From Neohoeflea coraliihabitans (GTDB taxonomy: Bacteria; Pseudomonadota; Alphaproteobacteria; Rhizobiales; Rhizobiaceae), in contig NZ_JAHWQX010000002.1 in assembly GCF_019334345.1 (NCBI RefSeq), positions 124,001 through 188,000 on the forward strand: 64,000 bases of DNA. Reading direction: 5' to 3'. The translations under genes and the position numbers were made by a program. The notes beneath the pieces were generated by a model. It saw only the letters and a program-made list of their open reading frames with translations, had not been told where the DNA came from and did not search any database. Below are positions 61,301 to 64,000 of the stretch, piece by piece. Within the stretch, counting starts at the first letter, position 1. Each line of letters starts with the position of its first letter.

Positions 61301-61403
61301 CGATGTAGCGCAGCTCGGAATCCTTGACATAGGCCGGCTGCGAGCTGGCATGGACCGCGGCGCAGACCGCCTCAAGTTCTTCAGGCTTGGAAATTTTGTG
61401 CAC
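58386..61403 (-). CDS. Soluble PAS-domain hybrid histidine kinase with two receiver domains
   Basis: 1005 residues without membrane helices. Three PAS-like regions are visible (about 20-65, 170-285, 300-412). HisKA follows with phospho-acceptor His445 in SHEIRTPMNG, then HATPase with N, G1 and G2 boxes (GNAVKFT near 561, DTGIGIP near 593, HEGTGLGLAI near 621). Two REC domains end the protein: Asp734 in VIVDYHMP and Asp918 in ILMDVSMP. No Hpt or DNA-binding output is fused, so phosphate must go to a separate Hpt protein and regulator that are not in the window. The input signal is unknown. A GTTAACCAT half-site lies upstream at 61468-61476. Confidence 0.92.
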   Translation of the reverse strand: MHKISKPEELEAVCAAVHASSQPAYVKDSELRYIAVNDSYAALWDLTPDTLVGTQSHHHFEAVEHNDRDEKERRCLVFRMDQVAFFAHPLKDQRFRIAIRRHCSNDGQPYIAGEFRPLAALHRTFDQASLSADSVEATDVPALVTDETVDISPERQDSSPLGKSDPLANNLLRAVLEALPTPTLIKDENFRYLFGNNAFCTLVGYDADELIGKDDFELFGGPAESIRQSDRRVMQTGKPSSIEFEINAPEGGTLAFTGHKSRCRTPDGRTFLVGSTMDITRLREREQELMLAREAGENANAILAGAADAMAQGLFVIAAGKTQLVNQKFLDLLNVPPELMMSGRSWRDFLDHCVERGDFQGAVGEETVRQIVASVEEGSSYTLERQTADGQWLRIDAQPAGNDTMILTYTDITDHMERQRELNRLLEKAEAADRAKSEFLATMSHEIRTPMNGVIGMAELLSRTPLDQRQKTFTNVIVKSGATLLAIINDILDFSRIEAGQLVLENQSFDLREAIEDVAAMTAARAAEKDVELIVSIHPGLDCLVVGDQGRLHQILTNLVGNAVKFTEVGHVVIEMTGERTGDHLAVRLAVRDTGIGIPKSKLATIFEKFSQVDGTSTRRHEGTGLGLAITSRLVAMMGGSIEVESSPGEGSTFTICLDLPVDPAQPLPKPLPVDVKGARILVIDDNAVNRQILSEQLYAWGFDACAASSGDEGARVIDAAAQRGITVDAVIVDYHMPQLNGADVVRGIRQFDGADDLPVIMLTSMDPKTVEPDFARLSIQATLMKPARSSLLRETVVNVLQNSVRFRAGAPLRQISKSENDHARPESVEPAAMPEGDEMAQMRATEPATPRPGDPQFANASRQNGALTILVAEDNEVNQIVFSRILEEMNIPFRIVANGREAIACWREDNPQMILMDVSMPVMNGHEATAAIREIEAENNVARRTPIIGVTAHALDGDRERCIAAGMDDYLPKPISPEKLEEKIAEWLPSGTLHETAHGNGTAG

Positions 61404-61567
61404 GTTGCATCCACCGGATTGTAAAGTCGAAGCCCCATCAAACTAGCCAGCAGATTTCAAAAAAGTGTTAACCATAAGTGGTAATCCGGCGAGATGCGTC
61501 ACCAAGGTTGCCGAGCACTGAAATGTGGGGTCGCAAGCAGGCAGACCGAGCGCGCCATGCGCTGCCT

Positions 61568-62467
61568 TCATGCCCGCAACGGGGGACGCCGATTGGTCAG
61601 CCAGACGCCGAACACGACGATCACCGTCCCGGCCAGCATTGGCGGGGTCAGCGGGTCACCGAAATACAGCCAGCTTTGCACGGCGACAGCCGGAGGAACG
61701 AGATAGACGAGCGAAGCGGCGCGCGAGACCTGGCCGCGCCGGATCAGGTAAAGCAGAAGCGCAACTGACACCAGGGACAGGCCCAGCACCGACCAGAGCA
61801 GCGCCAGGATCGACTGGATGTTGACATCAAAGCGCATGTCCTCGAGCCAGAAGGCAATCGGCAAGGTGACGGCGAGCGCCCCGACATATTGCAGGAGCGC
61901 GATGGAGCGCAGATCACCCTGTTGCAGATGCCGCTTCTGGTAAATCGTGCCGGCCGTCACCGCCATCATGCCGAGTATGTTAACGAGCAACGGCACGAGC
62001 TGGCCGCGCAGGGCGACCGGATCCAGCGCCAGCAAGCCGGGCAGGATGGCCAGTGCGAGACCCAGAAAGCCGAGGACCACGCCAGCGGTCTGCGAGGGGC
62101 GCAGCCGTTCGCCGACGATGAACGGCGCAATGGCGGCGGTCAGAAGGGGTTGTAGCGCGGCAATCAGGCCGGAAATGGACGCCGGCACGCCCTCGGCGAT
62201 CGCCCACCACACGCCGCCGAGATACAGGCCGTGCAGAAAAACGCCTGAGAAAATGGCATGTTTCCAGGCAAGGCGCGGTTGCGGCTGCGGCTGCCGCTGC
62301 CTGAGCCGCACGATGGCAATGACGATGGCGAAGGCGACGATGGCGGCAGCATAGCGCGCCGAGAGGAAGGTCAGGGGGTCGGCGTGCGGAGCGGCAAATT
62401 TCGCGACGACCCAGCCGGTCGACCACAGAAGAACAAAGATGGCCGGTGTCAGTGGATCGATCTTCAT
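61568..62467 (-). CDS. EamA/DMT-superfamily permease
   Basis: 299 residues with ten hydrophobic helices in two EamA repeats: PAIFVLLWSTGWVVAKFAAPHADPLTFLSARY (first repeat) and a WAIAEGVPASISGLIAALQPLLTAAIAPFIVGERL end, then the second repeat closing with VYLVPPAVAVQSWLYFGDPLTPPMLAGTVIVVFGVWLTNR. It is a drug/metabolite exporter-type protein of unknown substrate; amino acid or metabolite efflux is usual. It is divergent from the ATP-grasp gene. Confidence 0.88.
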   Translation of the reverse strand: MKIDPLTPAIFVLLWSTGWVVAKFAAPHADPLTFLSARYAAAIVAFAIVIAIVRLRQRQPQPQPRLAWKHAIFSGVFLHGLYLGGVWWAIAEGVPASISGLIAALQPLLTAAIAPFIVGERLRPSQTAGVVLGFLGLALAILPGLLALDPVALRGQLVPLLVNILGMMAVTAGTIYQKRHLQQGDLRSIALLQYVGALAVTLPIAFWLEDMRFDVNIQSILALLWSVLGLSLVSVALLLYLIRRGQVSRAASLVYLVPPAVAVQSWLYFGDPLTPPMLAGTVIVVFGVWLTNRRPPLRA

Positions 62468-62630
62468 GAAAACTTTCAGCGGGACGGAACGCGGGCTGCG
62501 CGCTTGTCGTTAGTCTCTTGCGTCTGGCAAGGCAAGCCGCGGCAATTTGCGGGAGTTGCGTTGTGTACCGCTGGACACTTGCATTCTCGGCAATGCTGCG
62601 TTCAAATGCTTTTTAATCAGGGGATTGCCA

Positions 62631-64000
62631 TTGCCGTTCGATGAAATGCTCACTGCGGAGAATGAGCCGCGCCAGCCCTACAAGAACTACCACGACTGGT
62701 ATTCCAATCAGAAAATATCGGATCTTTTCCGCAAATCCCGGGAAGCCGAAAGCGTGTTCCGCAAGACGGGCATCACCTTTGCTGTCTATGGCAAGGAGGA
62801 CGCGTCGGAACGGCTGATCCCGTTCGACATCGTGCCGCGCATCATCTCGGGACCGGAATGGCGGCGGTTGTCGCAGGGGATCGAGCAGCGGGTGGCAGCG
62901 CTCAATGCGTTTCTCGACGACATCTATCACAAGCAGGAAATCATCAAGGCCGGCCGTGTGCCGCGCCAGCTGATCGAAAAGAATGACGCCTTCCTGCCGC
63001 AAATGATCGGAGTGCGCCCGCCCGGCGGCGTTTACACGCACATCATCGGCACCGACATCGTCCGGACCGGCGAGAACCAGTTCTATGTTCTCGAAGACAA
63101 TGCACGCACACCATCGGGCGTGTCCTACATGCTCGAGAACCGCGAAACGATGATGCAGATGTTTCCCGAGCTGTTTTACCAGAACAAGGTGCGGCCGGTG
63201 GAAAACTATCCGAAGCTGCTGCGCCGCTCGTTGTCGGGCGTGGCGCCGCCCGGATGCATGGGCAAACCGCGTGTCGCGGTGCTGACACCGGGCAGCTACA
63301 ATTCGGCCTATTACGAGCATGCCTATCTCGCCGACCAGATGGGTGTGGAGCTGGTCGAGGGCTCCGATCTCAGGGTGATCGATGGCAAGGTGGCGATGCG
63401 GACAACGCAGGGCTATGAGGCGATCGATGTTCTGTATCGGCGCGTCGATGACGACTATCTTGATCCCCTGACCTTCAATCCCGATTCGGCGCTCGGCGTC
63501 GCCGGTATCATGGATGTGTACCGGGCCGGCAACATCACCATTGCCAATGCGCCCGGCACGGGCATCGCCGATGACAAGGCGATCTATTCCTACATGCCGG
63601 ATATCGTCGAGTTCTATACGGGGCGCAAAGCCATACTCGAGAACGTGCCGACCTGGCGCTGTTCCGAGGCCGACAGTCTCACCTATGTGCTCGATAACCT
63701 GCCCGATCTTGTCGTCAAGGAAGTGCATGGCTCGGGCGGCTACGGCATGCTGGTCGGGCCCACGGCGAGCAAGCGGGAATGCGCCGAATTCGCGAAAAAG
63801 CTGCGCGCCAAGCCGGACAACTACATTGCACAGCCGACGCTGTCGCTGTCGACGGTGCCGATCCTGGTCAAGAAAGGGATCGCCCCTCGCCACGTGGATC
63901 TGCGACCGTTCGTGCTGGTGTCATCGAAGGAAATCCACATCATTCCCGGCGGCTTGACGCGGGTGGCGCTGAAAGAAGGATCTCTGGTGGTCAATTCGAG
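62631..64000 (+). CDS. Circularly permuted type 2 ATP-grasp protein, 3' end cut by window
   Basis: 456 codons are open from a TTG at 62631 to the window end. The TTG is chosen because AGGGGA lies six bases upstream and it gives the family start LPFDEMLTAENEPRQPYKNYHDWY; the first internal ATG is residue 6. Landmarks: ERLIPFDIVPRIISGPEWRRLSQGIEQRV, GGVYTHIIGTDIVRTGENQFYVLEDNARTPSGVSYMLENRE, ANAPGTGIADDKAIYSYMPDIV, VVKEVHGSGGYGMLVGP. This is the DUF404/407 family of putative peptide ligases, which often sits with alpha-E domain (DUF403) and transglutaminase-like genes. The reaction is unknown; C-terminal partner genes lie beyond the window. Confidence 0.9.
   Translation, partial: MPFDEMLTAENEPRQPYKNYHDWYSNQKISDLFRKSREAESVFRKTGITFAVYGKEDASERLIPFDIVPRIISGPEWRRLSQGIEQRVAALNAFLDDIYHKQEIIKAGRVPRQLIEKNDAFLPQMIGVRPPGGVYTHIIGTDIVRTGENQFYVLEDNARTPSGVSYMLENRETMMQMFPELFYQNKVRPVENYPKLLRRSLSGVAPPGCMGKPRVAVLTPGSYNSAYYEHAYLADQMGVELVEGSDLRVIDGKVAMRTTQGYEAIDVLYRRVDDDYLDPLTFNPDSALGVAGIMDVYRAGNITIANAPGTGIADDKAIYSYMPDIVEFYTGRKAILENVPTWRCSEADSLTYVLDNLPDLVVKEVHGSGGYGMLVGPTASKRECAEFAKKLRAKPDNYIAQPTLSLSTVPILVKKGIAPRHVDLRPFVLVSSKEIHIIPGGLTRVALKEGSLVVNS

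Noticed and set aside
62613..63893. A 426-codon minus-strand frame at the window end
   Set aside because: It covers the ATP-grasp gene, which is open on the plus strand with unmistakable family motifs.

Overview
The window looks like chromosomal core DNA of an alphaproteobacterium of the order Hyphomicrobiales (Rhizobiales). The evidence is the high G+C content with long accidental antisense frames, the split F0 gene order atpI-B-E-b'-b, a BacA/SbmA peptide transporter, an XdhABC/PuuD purine pathway, a DUF6101 gene, and GTTC-N7-GTTC and TTAA-N7-TTAAC motifs of the alphaproteobacterial LexA and CtrA type. The genus cannot be fixed from sequence reading alone. I see no tRNA, rRNA, CRISPR array, insertion sequence or phage gene. 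With the starts chosen here no gap between genes exceeds 300 bases; the longest are about 270-285 bases (8746-9019, 33548-33825, 41019-41302). Non-ATG starts are frequent (dxs, the RNA methyltransferase at 4898, the 63-residue protein, polyprenyl synthase, atpB, atpI, sleB, nnrU, bacA, the ATP-grasp gene).

Layout. 1-6157: a truncated YcaQ-type DNA-repair gene (minus) under a LexA-like box, diverging from an HDAC-like deacetylase, xseB, dxs, tlyA and a 23S-type RNA methyltransferase. 6178-8745: a two-gene acyl-CoA dehydrogenase/enoyl-CoA hydratase unit (minus) with a perfect palindromic operator. 9020-14806: Sua5-type t6A synthase, a D-2-hydroxyacid FAD dehydrogenase, a DUF6101 gene, ubiA (minus) and purD. 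14923-24237: a secreted Cys-containing protein, then a minus-strand run in which lemA and a DUF2207 gene sit between glyQ and glyS, preceded by a tiny membrane protein, an S49 peptidase, a tRNA/RNA N6-adenine methyltransferase and a DUF2007 gene. 24346-30645: long-chain polyprenyl synthase, a large TPR protein, ispE, a LexA-boxed SplB-like radical SAM gene and rnhB. 30788-33547: the F0 ATP synthase operon with a good promoter. 33826-38104: SleB hydrolase, der, a YfgM-like protein, nnrU. 38220-46421: a DksA-type zinc protein, a secreted polysaccharide deacetylase, bacA, a BCCT transporter, an MFS transporter, bdhA and a patatin.

46500-56305 is a nearly complete purine-degradation island built as two convergent halves. 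On the plus strand xdhA-xdhB-xdhC-puuD-guaD take guanine and hypoxanthine to 5-hydroxyisourate. On the minus strand puuE-uraD-allA-uraH take it through OHCU and allantoin to allantoate and from ureidoglycolate to glyoxylate. Allantoicase is the one step missing from the window. The halves meet at a 141-base gap that holds an orphan CtrA-like box, three consecutive stem-loops and a U-tract.

56431-64000: an FAD oxidase and mnmD arranged head to head with overlapping start codons (apparently the two halves of MnmC as separate genes), a soluble hybrid histidine kinase with two receiver domains, a DMT permease, and the start of a circularly permuted ATP-grasp gene that runs off the end.

Themes that link the regions are isoprenoid/ubiquinone supply (dxs, polyprenyl synthase, ispE, ubiA), RNA modification (TlyA, RlmD-like, Sua5, TrmN6-like, MnmD/MnmC2-like) and purine nitrogen recovery. 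Most of the window is housekeeping; the more unusual signals are regulatory or arrangement features rather than a new multi-gene system.
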